A stretch of 64,000 nt of DNA from Verrucomicrobia subdivision 6 bacterium (GTDB taxonomy: Bacteria > Verrucomicrobiota > Verrucomicrobiia > Methylacidiphilales > Verrucolacustridaceae): NCBI GenBank assembly GCA_945866245.1, contig CAMBGW010000001.1:1-64000 (forward strand), in the 5' to 3' direction. Made by a program: the position numbers and the translations under genes. A model generated the notes under the pieces. That model did not search any database. It was not told the origin of the DNA and worked only from the letters and a program-made list of their open reading frames with translations. The stretch's first letter is position 1. Each line of letters opens with the position of its first letter. Of this stretch, positions 34,754 through 42,722 are shown piece after piece.

Positions 34754-35332
34754 ATGGTAAAGGTTGTTTCTCATGTCCCCCGAAATGCTTCGGGTGGGAA
34801 GACACAAGAGGGAAATCATAAGGGAAGGGGCGGGGCGGGCAAGCTCTTGGTTTTCAGGCGTGCGAAGTGGAGGAGTGGGGAGGAGGGATTAGATCCTTGG
34901 GAGGGGGGCAAGGCGGGCAGGTGGCTGGGGGAGAAGGGTGGGTGGATGGTGAGGGCGGGGTTACGGGCGTGGGGATTGAGAAAAGTGGGGAAGGAGGAGG
35001 GCAGGAAAGTGGGGGTGATTGGGGTGGGGGAGGGGGGAAGTTGGCCGGAGTGGGTCGAGGGGGTGAGTTCGAGGGAAGTAGTTGAGAGGTGGAGAGAGAG
35101 ATCGCCGCTATGGTTATTGGAGAGGTTGCCGAATTTACCGGCGGCGCAGTTGGCGGCGGAGATTGGGGCAAGAGGACCTGTGGAAAGTGTGAGGGAGAGG
35201 AGGAGTTCCAAGGGGGATGTGGAGAGACGAATTCAGCGGTGGGGAGCGTGGGGAGTGGAGTGGGTGGTGTCGGTCCGGCTGATGAAGGAGGGGGCGGAGG
35301 CGGAGGTTTGGGGATGGGAGGGGAGGAAATGA
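34754..35332 (+). CDS. Truncated beta-ketoacyl synthase N-terminal-like protein
   Basis: 192 residues. The best landmark is LWLLERLPNLPAAQLAAEIGARG at 119-140, which resembles the PF13723-type ketosynthase-like domain (LPNxPAAxxxxxxGxRGP). The nucleophile Cys and His of a working ketosynthase are absent, and the protein stops before the thiolase C-half. It is very rich in Gly, Trp, Glu and Arg because the coding strand is G-rich. The ACP gene begins in its stop codon (ATGA), followed by a full ketosynthase, so it may act as a chain-length-factor-like partner. The true start is uncertain: a -10-like TATGTT ends 3 nt before ATG 34754. Confidence 0.55.
   Translation: MVKVVSHVPRNASGGKTQEGNHKGRGGAGKLLVFRRAKWRSGEEGLDPWEGGKAGRWLGEKGGWMVRAGLRAWGLRKVGKEEGRKVGVIGVGEGGSWPEWVEGVSSREVVERWRERSPLWLLERLPNLPAAQLAAEIGARGPVESVRERRSSKGDVERRIQRWGAWGVEWVVSVRLMKEGAEAEVWGWEGRK
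35011..35037 (+). other. G-quadruplex motif inside the ketosynthase-like gene
   Basis: Four G tracts of 5, 4, 5 and 6 with loops TGATT, T and A on the coding strand. Long G runs and one-base loops are the features of very stable quadruplexes, so both mRNA and non-template DNA could fold. It encodes VGVIGVGEGGS. Confidence 0.7.
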
Positions 35333-35586
35333 AAACGGCGGAGGAGTTGAAAGAGTTGGTAAGGAAAGCGGTGGGGGAGACGTTGCGGAAAAAAGTCCCC
35401 ATACTGGATGAGCAGCGGTTGGGGGCGGATCTGGGGGCGGAGAGTATTGATCGGATCGATCTGACTTTTCGATTTGAAGAGGCGTTAGGAAAAGCGTTGG
35501 AGGACAAAATTCTTTTTGCTGAGCCTGATCCTTCGGTTGCGGAGTTGGCGGAGAGGTTGAGGTTGATGTTGGAAGAAAAACGATGA
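35329..35586 (+). CDS. Acyl carrier protein of a ketosynthase cassette
   Basis: 85 residues from ATG 35329. The attachment site is Ser39 in LGADLGAESIDRIDLTFRFEE: GAES instead of the AcpP GADS. The E-S-I-D form is usual in carrier proteins of aryl-polyene-like and other secondary type II systems. It is clearly different from AcpP at 27.8 kb. It overlaps the KS-like gene (ATGA) and the downstream ketosynthase (ATGA at 35583), so the three products are translationally coupled and probably made in fixed ratio. Confidence 0.8.
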   Translation: MKTAEELKELVRKAVGETLRKKVPILDEQRLGADLGAESIDRIDLTFRFEEALGKALEDKILFAEPDPSVAELAERLRLMLEEKR

Positions 35587-36710
35587 GAAGGAGAGTGGTG
35601 GTAACGGGGGTGGGGGCGGTGACGGGGTATGGAGTGGGATGGAAAAAATTATGGGATGGGGTGCTGGCGGGGCGATCAGCAGTAAAAACGTTGGATTGGG
35701 AAGGGTGGGAGGGTGCGCCTGTGCAGGTGGCAGCACAGATTGTGGAAGAGAGGCCGGAGAAGAGAGATGAGTGGAAAAGTTTGTATTGGGCGAGATTGGC
35801 TTTGCACGAGGCGATGAAGATGAGTGGAGTGGGGTGTGGGGCGGGAATTTCTGGAGCGATCGGCTGGCCGGGACCGGGCGAGAAGGGAAAGGGACAAGAT
35901 CCATTAAAAATTTTGGCGGAGAAGGCTGAGTTGGAGGGAGAGAGGGTGGAAAGTTTGGCGGCGTGCGCGGCTTCGACCCATGCGATTGCGGAGGCGTTTT
36001 GGATGATTCGGGCAGGGGAGGTGGATGAGATGGTGGCGGGTGGGGCCGATGGGAGAGCTCATCCGGGGGGAGTATTGGGCTACGACCGGTTGGGGGCGTT
36101 GGCGCGGGGATTTAGGAAAAAGCCAGAGGAGGCTTGCCAACCGTTTGGCTTGGGTCGTTCGGGATTTGTGGTGGGAGAAGGAGCGGGCTTTTTGGTTTTA
36201 GAGGAGAGAGAAAAAGCGAGGGCTCGGGGAGCCAGTATTTTGGCTGAGGTGCGCGGAGCGGCGGTAGGTTGTGATGCCTGGAGGGCGACGGATCCGCGGG
36301 AGGACGCAGAGGAGGCGGTCGCGTGCGTTAAGGAATGTTTGCATGACGGGGGGATTTTGGAAGATGAAGTGGATGGAGTGGTGGCGCATGGAACGGGGAC
36401 AGTGGCGAACGATCGAGCAGAGGCGAAAATGTTGCGGGAGGTGTTTGGGCAGAGGAGCCCATGGGTAATTGCTCCGAAAAGTAGGATTGGGCACTTGTCG
36501 ATGGCGTGTGGGGCGGTGGAGTCGGTTTTGGCGGTTCAGTCGATTGCGGAAGATTTACTGCCTTCCACCTTAGGAAAAGAGTGGCGGGCGGATCCGGAGT
36601 GTCCTGTGCGTGCGGTCAAAGGGGAGGGAATCAGAGGGGTGAAGGTTGTCTTAAAGCCATCTTTTGGATTTGGTGGTCAGAACGGCTGCCTGGTATTTGC
36701 TCAGGCCTAA
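35583..36710 (+). CDS. Beta-ketoacyl-ACP synthase of the cassette (FabF-like)
   Basis: 375 residues, about 40 shorter than FabF. Catalytic residues are intact: Cys128 in LAACAASTHAIAEAF, His269 in VVAHGTGTVAND, His304 in KSRIGHLSMACGAVE; the end KPSFGFGGQNGCLVF is normal. It should condense acyl chains on the neighbouring ACP. With fabF present elsewhere, this enzyme likely serves a specialised acyl product. No ketoreductase, dehydratase, thioesterase or acyltransferase accompanies it, so it would borrow from the FAS or use genes outside the window. Confidence 0.88.
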   Translation: MRRRVVVTGVGAVTGYGVGWKKLWDGVLAGRSAVKTLDWEGWEGAPVQVAAQIVEERPEKRDEWKSLYWARLALHEAMKMSGVGCGAGISGAIGWPGPGEKGKGQDPLKILAEKAELEGERVESLAACAASTHAIAEAFWMIRAGEVDEMVAGGADGRAHPGGVLGYDRLGALARGFRKKPEEACQPFGLGRSGFVVGEGAGFLVLEEREKARARGASILAEVRGAAVGCDAWRATDPREDAEEAVACVKECLHDGGILEDEVDGVVAHGTGTVANDRAEAKMLREVFGQRSPWVIAPKSRIGHLSMACGAVESVLAVQSIAEDLLPSTLGKEWRADPECPVRAVKGEGIRGVKVVLKPSFGFGGQNGCLVFAQA

Positions 36711-36757
36711 GCTTTGTGGCTGGAAAAATCGGGGTGAAATGGATAGGTTGAAACGCA

Positions 36758-37084
36758 ATGCCGACCTACGAGTACGTTTGTAAAAAGTGCAAAGCGCACC
36801 TAGACATTTTTCATTCGATGAATGATGCGCCGCTGAAGGTTTGCCCGAAGGACAAGTGCGCGAAAAAGGTTTGGGGAAAAGGAAAGATCGAGAAGCAGAT
36901 GGGAACGGGTGCGGGCTTTCTTTTTAAGGGAAGTGGTTTTTACATCACCGATTACCGGAGCGCGGGTTATAAAAAAGCGGCGAAGGAGGCGACAGGGGGT
37001 GGGGAAAAAAGTGCAGAGAAAAAGAAGCCGGATGGGGGTGGAGGGGCGAAGGGTGGAGAAGGGAAGTCTGGAAAAAGCACGTGA
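36758..37084 (+). CDS. FmdB-family zinc-ribbon protein
   Basis: 108 residues. Starts MPTYEYVCKKC, the FmdB regulatory protein signature, with the second cysteine pair in KVCPKDKCAKK. GSGFYITDYR ends the conserved part. The tail (about 70-108) is Lys/Gly-rich and disordered. FmdB proteins are small putative regulators of unknown target. The stop overlaps the next gene as GTGA. Confidence 0.9.
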   Translation: MPTYEYVCKKCKAHLDIFHSMNDAPLKVCPKDKCAKKVWGKGKIEKQMGTGAGFLFKGSGFYITDYRSAGYKKAAKEATGGGEKSAEKKKPDGGGGAKGGEGKSGKST

Positions 37085-38166
37085 GCCCATGGGGGCTGGT
37101 TCTCGGTTTGGCACTCTTTCTGTTTTCAGGAAAAGCTGATGGGGCGGTCGGTCGAGCGGAGGGAAAAAGCTTAAAGATTTCGGTCGAGGGAAAAGATTTT
37201 GGGGAGGCCACGAGAGTGGCGCAGGGGGCGGTAGCGGCCACGGACGTATTCGATGAGCTGACTTCGAGCCGTTTGCCTAATCCACTGACATTGAAGGGAA
37301 AGCTGGTGGAGGGTTCGGGTGGGGTGAGGTGGGTCAAGGAGGATGGGAAAGAGTGGATCGAGGGGGATGCGAAAGCGGAGGATTTTGCGGCAGCTTGGGT
37401 GGTGGAGGTGATTCAGGCGAGAATTCGAGGTGCTGCAGGAAAAAAAGAGGGCACGGGTTCGATCCGCTGGGTGGCGGAGGGTTGTGTGGGAAAAGCCGCA
37501 GGAGATGATGAGGGGATGAGGGATCGGGTAGCGGCGAAGGCGAGCGAAGGAGAGGAGGCGGGTTTAGGTAAAATTCAATCTTGGAGTGAGCAGGGAAAAT
37601 TAGCGCCGGATTCACTGACTCGAGATTTACGGCGATTGTTGGCGGCGCGACTTTTAGGCAGGGCAACTTCGGCTGAGCACAGAATCAAGTTTCAGGAGTG
37701 GGTCGCGGTGGGATGCCCAGGAAAATTCTGGTCGGACAGTCCAGAGGAGGATGGAGCCTGGCGGCGGAGTTTGGCGGTGGCGGATGTGAAAGTGGGGAGA
37801 TCTCTGCAATCTCCAGAGGAGACGCAAAAGCGTCTGCGGGAGTTGGCGAAAGAGGGGGCGAGGGCGGTGGTGCGGGGCGGGCCTACCTCAAATTCTTTAT
37901 CGGCGGAGTTAATTCGATTGGAAGCGACGGCCGACCCCTTTTTAAGGCCGGCGATTTATCGGTATCGGCAGGCGGTGGAAGCAGGTTCCAGTGAGGAGCA
38001 GAAAGCGGAGCAGGAAAAGGCCTGGCAAGATGCGGATGGGGCGGTGCAAAGTTGGCGAGAGATGCGGGTCAGGGCGAATCAGCTTTTGGATTGGTATGAG
38101 TTCAACGTGCCGGATGCGCGTTGGGGACCTATTTTACGGGATGAGGATGAGACGAAAAAGTTATGA
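37081..38166 (+). CDS. Exported protein of unknown function
   Basis: 361 residues. A short signal peptide (PWGLVLGLALFLFSGKADGA) is followed by a mainly helical, Lys/Glu/Ala/Arg-rich protein with no family I recognise. The first half mentions two repeating SxRLPNPLTLKGK and GSIRWVAEG strands; the second half (about 160-361) looks alpha-helical (SLTRDLRRLLAARLLG, FLRPAIYRYRQAVEAG). No cysteine pairs or catalytic motif. GTG start in the fmdB stop codon, tail-to-tail with the tRNA-His gene 18 bp downstream. Confidence 0.6.
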   Translation: MSPWGLVLGLALFLFSGKADGAVGRAEGKSLKISVEGKDFGEATRVAQGAVAATDVFDELTSSRLPNPLTLKGKLVEGSGGVRWVKEDGKEWIEGDAKAEDFAAAWVVEVIQARIRGAAGKKEGTGSIRWVAEGCVGKAAGDDEGMRDRVAAKASEGEEAGLGKIQSWSEQGKLAPDSLTRDLRRLLAARLLGRATSAEHRIKFQEWVAVGCPGKFWSDSPEEDGAWRRSLAVADVKVGRSLQSPEETQKRLRELAKEGARAVVRGGPTSNSLSAELIRLEATADPFLRPAIYRYRQAVEAGSSEEQKAEQEKAWQDADGAVQSWREMRVRANQLLDWYEFNVPDARWGPILRDEDETKKL

Positions 38167-38184
38167 AAATAGGCAATCAAGAGG

Positions 38185-38258
38185 GGCGACCGACGGGACT
38201 CGAACCCGCGACAGCCAGAATCACAATCTGGAGTTCTACCAACTGAACTACGGCCGCC
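38185..38258 (-). tRNA. tRNA-His (GTG anticodon)
   Basis: The minus strand folds as a full cloverleaf: acceptor G1-C72 onward (with one G-U), D arm AGTTCAGTTGGTAGAAC, anticodon arm CCAGATTGTGATTCTGG with GTG, T arm CGGGTTCGAGTCCCG. The extra G-1 (38258) opposite C73 (38185), the histidine identity pair, is encoded. CCA is not encoded (the next bases read CCT), so it must be added after transcription. Confidence 0.95.
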
Positions 38259-38262
38259 ATTG

Positions 38263-38892
38263 ATGAGACAAGACAAGTTAACCCTAGAAGGAGACGTAGC
38301 CAAGCTCGGCCATGGGAAGGTTGTGGGGATCACGGGGGCGATGGGTGCGGGCAAAAGTACGGTGGGCAAGATGTTGGCAGAGCGGGGGTGGAAGGTGGTC
38401 GAGGCGGATGAGATTGTTCATCGGCTGTACGAGAGGGGAGCGGAGGGGTACCGATTACTGGTTGACGCGCTGGGGGAAGGGATTCTAGATTCCTCGAAGA
38501 ACTTGGACCGCGGGTTGTTGGCCGCGACGATGATACGAGATTCCTCTACCACCGCCACTGTCAACCGCCTGATCCATCCTCTAGTACGAAAAACTTGGAA
38601 ATCTGAAGTTAGCGAAAGCTTGCGCCTCCAACCCCACCGTTCGGTGGCGGTCATCATCCCCCTCCTTTTCGAAGCTGGGGTGGAGGAGTCCTTCGATGGA
38701 AAAGTTGCAATCGGGTGTCGGGAATCGGTTTCTCGGCGGCGATTGGCGGAACGGGGTCTATCGCCCGAGGCGATCGACTTTTGGATGGGGAAGCAGTGGG
38801 CGATTGAAAAAAAAGCCCAAGCATGTGACCAAGTTCTGTGGAATGAAGGAAGTTTGGATTTGCTGCGTGATCAGGTGGATCGCTTGGCCTGA
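38263..38892 (+). CDS. coaE: Dephospho-CoA kinase
   Basis: 209 residues from ATG 38263. P-loop GITGAMGAGKSTVGKML, then VVEADEIVHRLY and the lid RLAERGLSPEAIDFWMGKQW. The typical family start is just before the P-loop, so a GTG around 38319 (VGITGAMG) is possible and would give a protein with no N-terminal extension. It phosphorylates dephospho-CoA, following CoaD. Its start is 4 bp from the 5' end of the oppositely directed tRNA-His, so promoters must overlap the tRNA gene. Confidence 0.93.
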   Translation: MRQDKLTLEGDVAKLGHGKVVGITGAMGAGKSTVGKMLAERGWKVVEADEIVHRLYERGAEGYRLLVDALGEGILDSSKNLDRGLLAATMIRDSSTTATVNRLIHPLVRKTWKSEVSESLRLQPHRSVAVIIPLLFEAGVEESFDGKVAIGCRESVSRRRLAERGLSPEAIDFWMGKQWAIEKKAQACDQVLWNEGSLDLLRDQVDRLA

Positions 38893-38945
38893 ACCCCGAG
38901 GGGCAGGGCAAGGTTCGCTGGTGAACGGAGCGAGAAAGTAAAATT

Positions 38946-40457
38946 ATGAATGGTGACGGACAAGATCAGGGAAACCAAGATTTCGGAAGGCAGCAGGGTG
39001 GGGGCGATTTTGGCCCGCGCAATGACTATGGGCCGCGTCGGTTTCAGCGGCGGGGCGGACGAGGTGGGCGTGGATATGGAGGGGGACGCGGTTATGCGAG
39101 GAACGACTATGACAATTATCGGCGGGGGCCGGAGGGTGGACATCAAGACGGCGGGGGGGATGCTCCTGCGGCGGAGGAGCCTCGGCCCACGGGGCCCTTA
39201 TTGCGACTGGACGATTTACAGAAGATGCCTTTTCAGGAGCTCCTGGATAAGGCGGGGGAAGTCGGGGTGGAAAATGCCGGTGGAATGTTGAAGTACGAGT
39301 TGATTTTTGAAATATTGCATCGGCACGCGATGGAAAATGGCCGGGTCGCAGGGGAAGGAATTTTAGAAATTCTGCCTGACCAGTACGGCTTCTTGCGGTT
39401 GCAGGCGAATAACTATTTGGCCACGCGAGAGGATATCTACGTCAACCCTGGCCTGATTCGTAAATACGGATTACGGCGCGGAGATCGAGTGGGGGGAGAG
39501 ATTCGTTCTCCTCGGCAGAAGGAGCACTACTTTTCCTTAGCGACGGTGGAAACGGTGAGTGGGGAGGACGTGGTGAAGCGCAAGCCCCCGATTCATTTTG
39601 ATAATTTGACGCCTCTATTTCCGAACCGGAGGTTGATGTTGGAAAATGAGAAGCTGAAAGATATGGCGATGCGCGCATTTGATCTGATCAGCCCGATCGG
39701 ATTCGGGCAGCGGGGCTTGATTGTTGCGCCGCCGAGGACGGGAAAAACGGTTTTGATGCAAAAGATTGCCAACGCCATCACGGCGAATAATCCCAAGGCA
39801 CATTTGATCGTGCTCCTGATCGATGAACGCCCTGAAGAGGTAACGGATATGGCGAGATCGGTTCAGGGTGAAGTGATCAGCTCCACCTTTGATGAGCCAC
39901 CGGATCGGCACGTGCACATTGCCGAAATGGTCATTGAGAGAGCCAAGCGGTTGGCGGAGCAGGGAACGGATGTGGTGATACTTTTGGATAGCATCACTCG
40001 TCTGGCGCGAGCCTACAACACGATGCAACCCCACAGTGGAAAGATTCTTTCCGGAGGGGTGGACGCCAATGCCTTACACAAACCCAAACGATTTTTCGGG
40101 GCGGCTCGGAATTTGGAGGAGAGGGGCAGCTTAACGATCATTGCCACGGCTCTGGTGGACACAGGCAGCAAGATGGATGAGGTGATCTTTGAAGAGTTTA
40201 AGGGCACGGGAAATATGGAGATTCATCTGGATCGTGCTTTGGTCGACAAGCGGATCTATCCTGCGATCAACATACCCAAATCGGGAACGCGAAAAGAAGA
40301 GCTCCTGTATCATGCGGATGAGATGCCCCGAATTCATATTTTGCGTAGGGCGCTATCCTCGTTGCCGCCGGTGGAGGCGATGGAGTTGCTCTTGGGTCGA
40401 CTGAAGAAGACCAAGAACAATGTGGAATTCCTGTTGGCCATGAATTTGAAGGAGTAG
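38946..40457 (+). CDS. rho: Transcription termination factor Rho with RG-rich N-terminal extension
   Basis: 503 residues, about 85 more than E. coli Rho. Residues 1-83 are low complexity, rich in Gly, Arg, Asp and Gln with [12 protein letters not shown] stretches, then a Rho N-domain ([20 protein letters not shown]), the OB-fold RNA-binding domain ([31 protein letters not shown]) and the RecA-type motor: Walker A APPRTGKT at 261-268, [26 protein letters not shown] (346-358), [21 protein letters not shown]. It ends transcription by translocating on nascent RNA. Confidence 0.97.
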   Translation: MNGDGQDQGNQDFGRQQGGGDFGPRNDYGPRRFQRRGGRGGRGYGGGRGYARNDYDNYRRGPEGGHQDGGGDAPAAEEPRPTGPLLRLDDLQKMPFQELLDKAGEVGVENAGGMLKYELIFEILHRHAMENGRVAGEGILEILPDQYGFLRLQANNYLATREDIYVNPGLIRKYGLRRGDRVGGEIRSPRQKEHYFSLATVETVSGEDVVKRKPPIHFDNLTPLFPNRRLMLENEKLKDMAMRAFDLISPIGFGQRGLIVAPPRTGKTVLMQKIANAITANNPKAHLIVLLIDERPEEVTDMARSVQGEVISSTFDEPPDRHVHIAEMVIERAKRLAEQGTDVVILLDSITRLARAYNTMQPHSGKILSGGVDANALHKPKRFFGAARNLEERGSLTIIATALVDTGSKMDEVIFEEFKGTGNMEIHLDRALVDKRIYPAINIPKSGTRKEELLYHADEMPRIHILRRALSSLPPVEAMELLLGRLKKTKNNVEFLLAMNLKE

Positions 40458-40476
40458 GGACGATCTCTTTTCGGTC

Positions 40477-41448
40477 ATGAAAGTTTTGGTCACTGGCGGG
40501 GCGGGCTATATCGGCTCGGTTTGCGTGGAGGAGTTGCTCGCCGCGGGCCACTCGGTCGTGGTTTGGGACAACTTAAGTGAAGGGCATCGGGCAGCGGTGC
40601 ATCCGCAGGCTCACTTTCTGCAGGGAGATCTGGCGGATCGGGACTTACTGCATCGGGCTTTGGCGGAGCATCAACCTGATGCGGTAATTCATTTCGCTGG
40701 CAAGGCGCTTGTTCCTGAAAGCATGAAGGATCCCTCGCTTTACTATCGGGTCAATGTTTCGGGAGGGGTCAATCTCTTGGATGCGATGGTTGCGTGTGGA
40801 TGTAAGAAAATCATTTTTTCCTCCACTTGTGCAACGTATGGGCTGCCTGAAAAGGTGCCGATGGATGAGCAGACCCCGCAAAAACCAATTAATCCCTACG
40901 GGCACTCAAAATTGGTTTTTGAGCAGATTTTGACTTGGTATGCGCAGGTGCATGGGTTGATTCCAACCGCCTTGCGATATTTTAACGCGTCGGGAGCGTC
41001 GGAGAGTCGGGGAGAGCATCATCGGGTTGAAACCCATTTAATTCCCAACGTTTTACTCACGGCCTTGGGGCAGCGGGAGGTGGTGGAGGTGTTTGGGGAG
41101 CAGCACGCAACGCCGGATGGGACCTGTATTCGGGACTATATTCATGTGAAAGATTTGGCTTCGGCCCACATTTTGGCGCTGGAGCGGACTAAGCCTGGTT
41201 TTTTTAATGTGGGCACGGGAAACGGTTTTTCAGTAAAACAGTTGATCGAGACGGCAAAGAAAGTGACTCAGCGGCCCATTCCGACCCGCGGGCAACCTGC
41301 CCGGGCGGGGGATCCTCCGGCTTTGGTGGCGGGATCCCATAAGCTGCAGAGAGAGTTAGGGTGGAAGCCCAAGCATTCGGGGCTGGAGGAGATTTTAACA
41401 AGTGCGTGGAATTGGCATCGGGCCCACCCTCAGGGATATGCGGACTAG
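40477..41448 (+). CDS. galE: UDP-glucose 4-epimerase
   Basis: 323 residues, extended short-chain dehydrogenase. NAD site VTGGAGYIGSVCVEELL, catalytic Ser/Thr in IIFSSTCATYGLPEKVP, Tyr/Lys in NPYGHSKLVFEQIL, and ALRYFNASGA; later DGTCIRDYIHVKDLA. It interconverts UDP-glucose and UDP-galactose for surface glycans. 12 bp precede hprK, so it may belong to the PTS-regulatory run. Confidence 0.93.
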   Translation: MKVLVTGGAGYIGSVCVEELLAAGHSVVVWDNLSEGHRAAVHPQAHFLQGDLADRDLLHRALAEHQPDAVIHFAGKALVPESMKDPSLYYRVNVSGGVNLLDAMVACGCKKIIFSSTCATYGLPEKVPMDEQTPQKPINPYGHSKLVFEQILTWYAQVHGLIPTALRYFNASGASESRGEHHRVETHLIPNVLLTALGQREVVEVFGEQHATPDGTCIRDYIHVKDLASAHILALERTKPGFFNVGTGNGFSVKQLIETAKKVTQRPIPTRGQPARAGDPPALVAGSHKLQRELGWKPKHSGLEEILTSAWNWHRAHPQGYAD

Positions 41449-41460
41449 GAGAGGTCACGA

Positions 41461-42408
41461 ATGAAAAAGCCCCTTACGGTATCGGTTGAGCATTTTTACA
41501 ATCAGCACGCTGCGAGGCTCCAGTTGAAGTTGGTCGCGGGAGAGGAAGGGATGGGGCGATTGATTCGTGAGGGGGCGGTAAATCGATTAGGGATGGCGCT
41601 GACTGGATTTATTAAATATTTTGCGTTCCGACGAATTCAGTTAATCGGCAAGAGTGAGGTGAGCTATTTTCAGTCTTTGGATGCCCCGACGCGGCAGGCC
41701 AGGATTCGGGCCATCTTGGATCGGAAAATTCCGTGTATTGTTTTCAGTCGGGACAATCGGCCACCGGCGGTGATTCTCAAGGAGGCGCAAAGGGCGAAAG
41801 TTCCTATTTTCATTTCCCCCATTCCGACTCCGCGTTTGGTCAATTTGATTACCTTATGTTTGGAGGAGGATTTTGCTCCCTCGACCAGCGAACATGGAAG
41901 CATGGTGGATATTATGGGGGTGGGGGTTCTGATTCGGGGCGAGAGTGGGGTAGGGAAGAGCGAATGTGCCTTGGGATTGGTCGAAAGAGGGTATTCGCTG
42001 GTGGCGGATGATATTACCCGACTTCGTCTTTTGGAGGGGCGGGAGTTGATGGCGACTTCGGCTGAGGTGACACGGACCTTTATGGAGGTACGGGGAATTG
42101 GAATTATCAATGTGGCGGCAATCTTTGGGGGGCGGGCGATTCGAACGGAAAAGCGGTTGGATCTGGTGGTCACTTTGGAGGAGTGGGACAAAGTGGAAGA
42201 GATTGAGAGGACGGGTCTGGATCAGCAATTTTACGAAATTCTGGGCTTGAAGATTCCGCACGTGCGAATTCCGATTCGGCCGGGGCGAGATTTAGCGGGC
42301 TTGGTGCAGGTGGCGGCGCTGGATCAGAAGATGAAGACGATGGGGCAATTTTCGGCTTTAGAGTTTAACGAAAAGTTGATGAGCCGACTGAAGTTAAAGG
42401 ACGGTTAG
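41461..42408 (+). CDS. hprK: HPr kinase/phosphorylase
   Basis: 315 residues. The N-terminal domain is followed by the kinase core with Walker A RGESGVGKSE (159-168), the conserved EHGSMVDIMGVGVLI (His145), VADDITRLR and the signature EVRGIGIINV (209-218). It phosphorylates HPr on Ser and reverses it, sensing ATP, PPi and fructose-bisphosphate in other bacteria. HPr follows 2 bp later; Ser53 there is the target. A proton-PPase (2.7 kb) would alter its PPi signal. Confidence 0.96.
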   Translation: MKKPLTVSVEHFYNQHAARLQLKLVAGEEGMGRLIREGAVNRLGMALTGFIKYFAFRRIQLIGKSEVSYFQSLDAPTRQARIRAILDRKIPCIVFSRDNRPPAVILKEAQRAKVPIFISPIPTPRLVNLITLCLEEDFAPSTSEHGSMVDIMGVGVLIRGESGVGKSECALGLVERGYSLVADDITRLRLLEGRELMATSAEVTRTFMEVRGIGIINVAAIFGGRAIRTEKRLDLVVTLEEWDKVEEIERTGLDQQFYEILGLKIPHVRIPIRPGRDLAGLVQVAALDQKMKTMGQFSALEFNEKLMSRLKLKDG

Positions 42409-42410
42409 AA

Positions 42411-42698
42411 ATGAGTGCCGCGGGTGCAGAAAAAGCCTCCCAAGAGGTTTCGATCAAAAATCGATTAGGACTCCATGCTCGTCCCGCGGCGATGTTTGTT
42501 CGGGAAGCCAATCGGCATCGGTGTGAGATTCATGTGGAGAAGGATGGAGAGACGATCAATGGGAAAAGCATTATGGGGCTGATGATGTTGGCGGCGGGAA
42601 TGGGGTCGAAGATCCAGTTGAAGGCCATTGGGCCAGGGGCAGAAACTGCCATTCAATCGTTACGCGAATTAGTAGAAAGAAAGTTCGACGAGGAGTAG
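42411..42698 (+). CDS. ptsH: HPr phosphocarrier protein
   Basis: 95 residues, with about seven extra N-terminal residues. Catalytic His22 in NRLGLHARPAAMFV and the regulatory Ser53 in INGKSIMGLMML are both present, so both EI-driven and HprK-driven phosphorylation are possible. Between hprK (2 bp) and ptsI (24 bp). Confidence 0.96.
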   Translation: MSAAGAEKASQEVSIKNRLGLHARPAAMFVREANRHRCEIHVEKDGETINGKSIMGLMMLAAGMGSKIQLKAIGPGAETAIQSLRELVERKFDEE

Positions 42699-42722
42699 GG
42701 CAAAGGGAGATAGTTCTCTCCC

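Noticed and set aside
34854..35507. Minus-strand Pro/Ser-rich ORF over the KS-like and ACP genes
   Set aside because: Repetitive Pro/Ser arises from complementing G-rich coding sequence; no homology and conflicts with two recognised genes.
38185..38258. tRNA gene as an integration site
   Set aside because: No integrase or repeat of the tRNA 3' end is seen near it.
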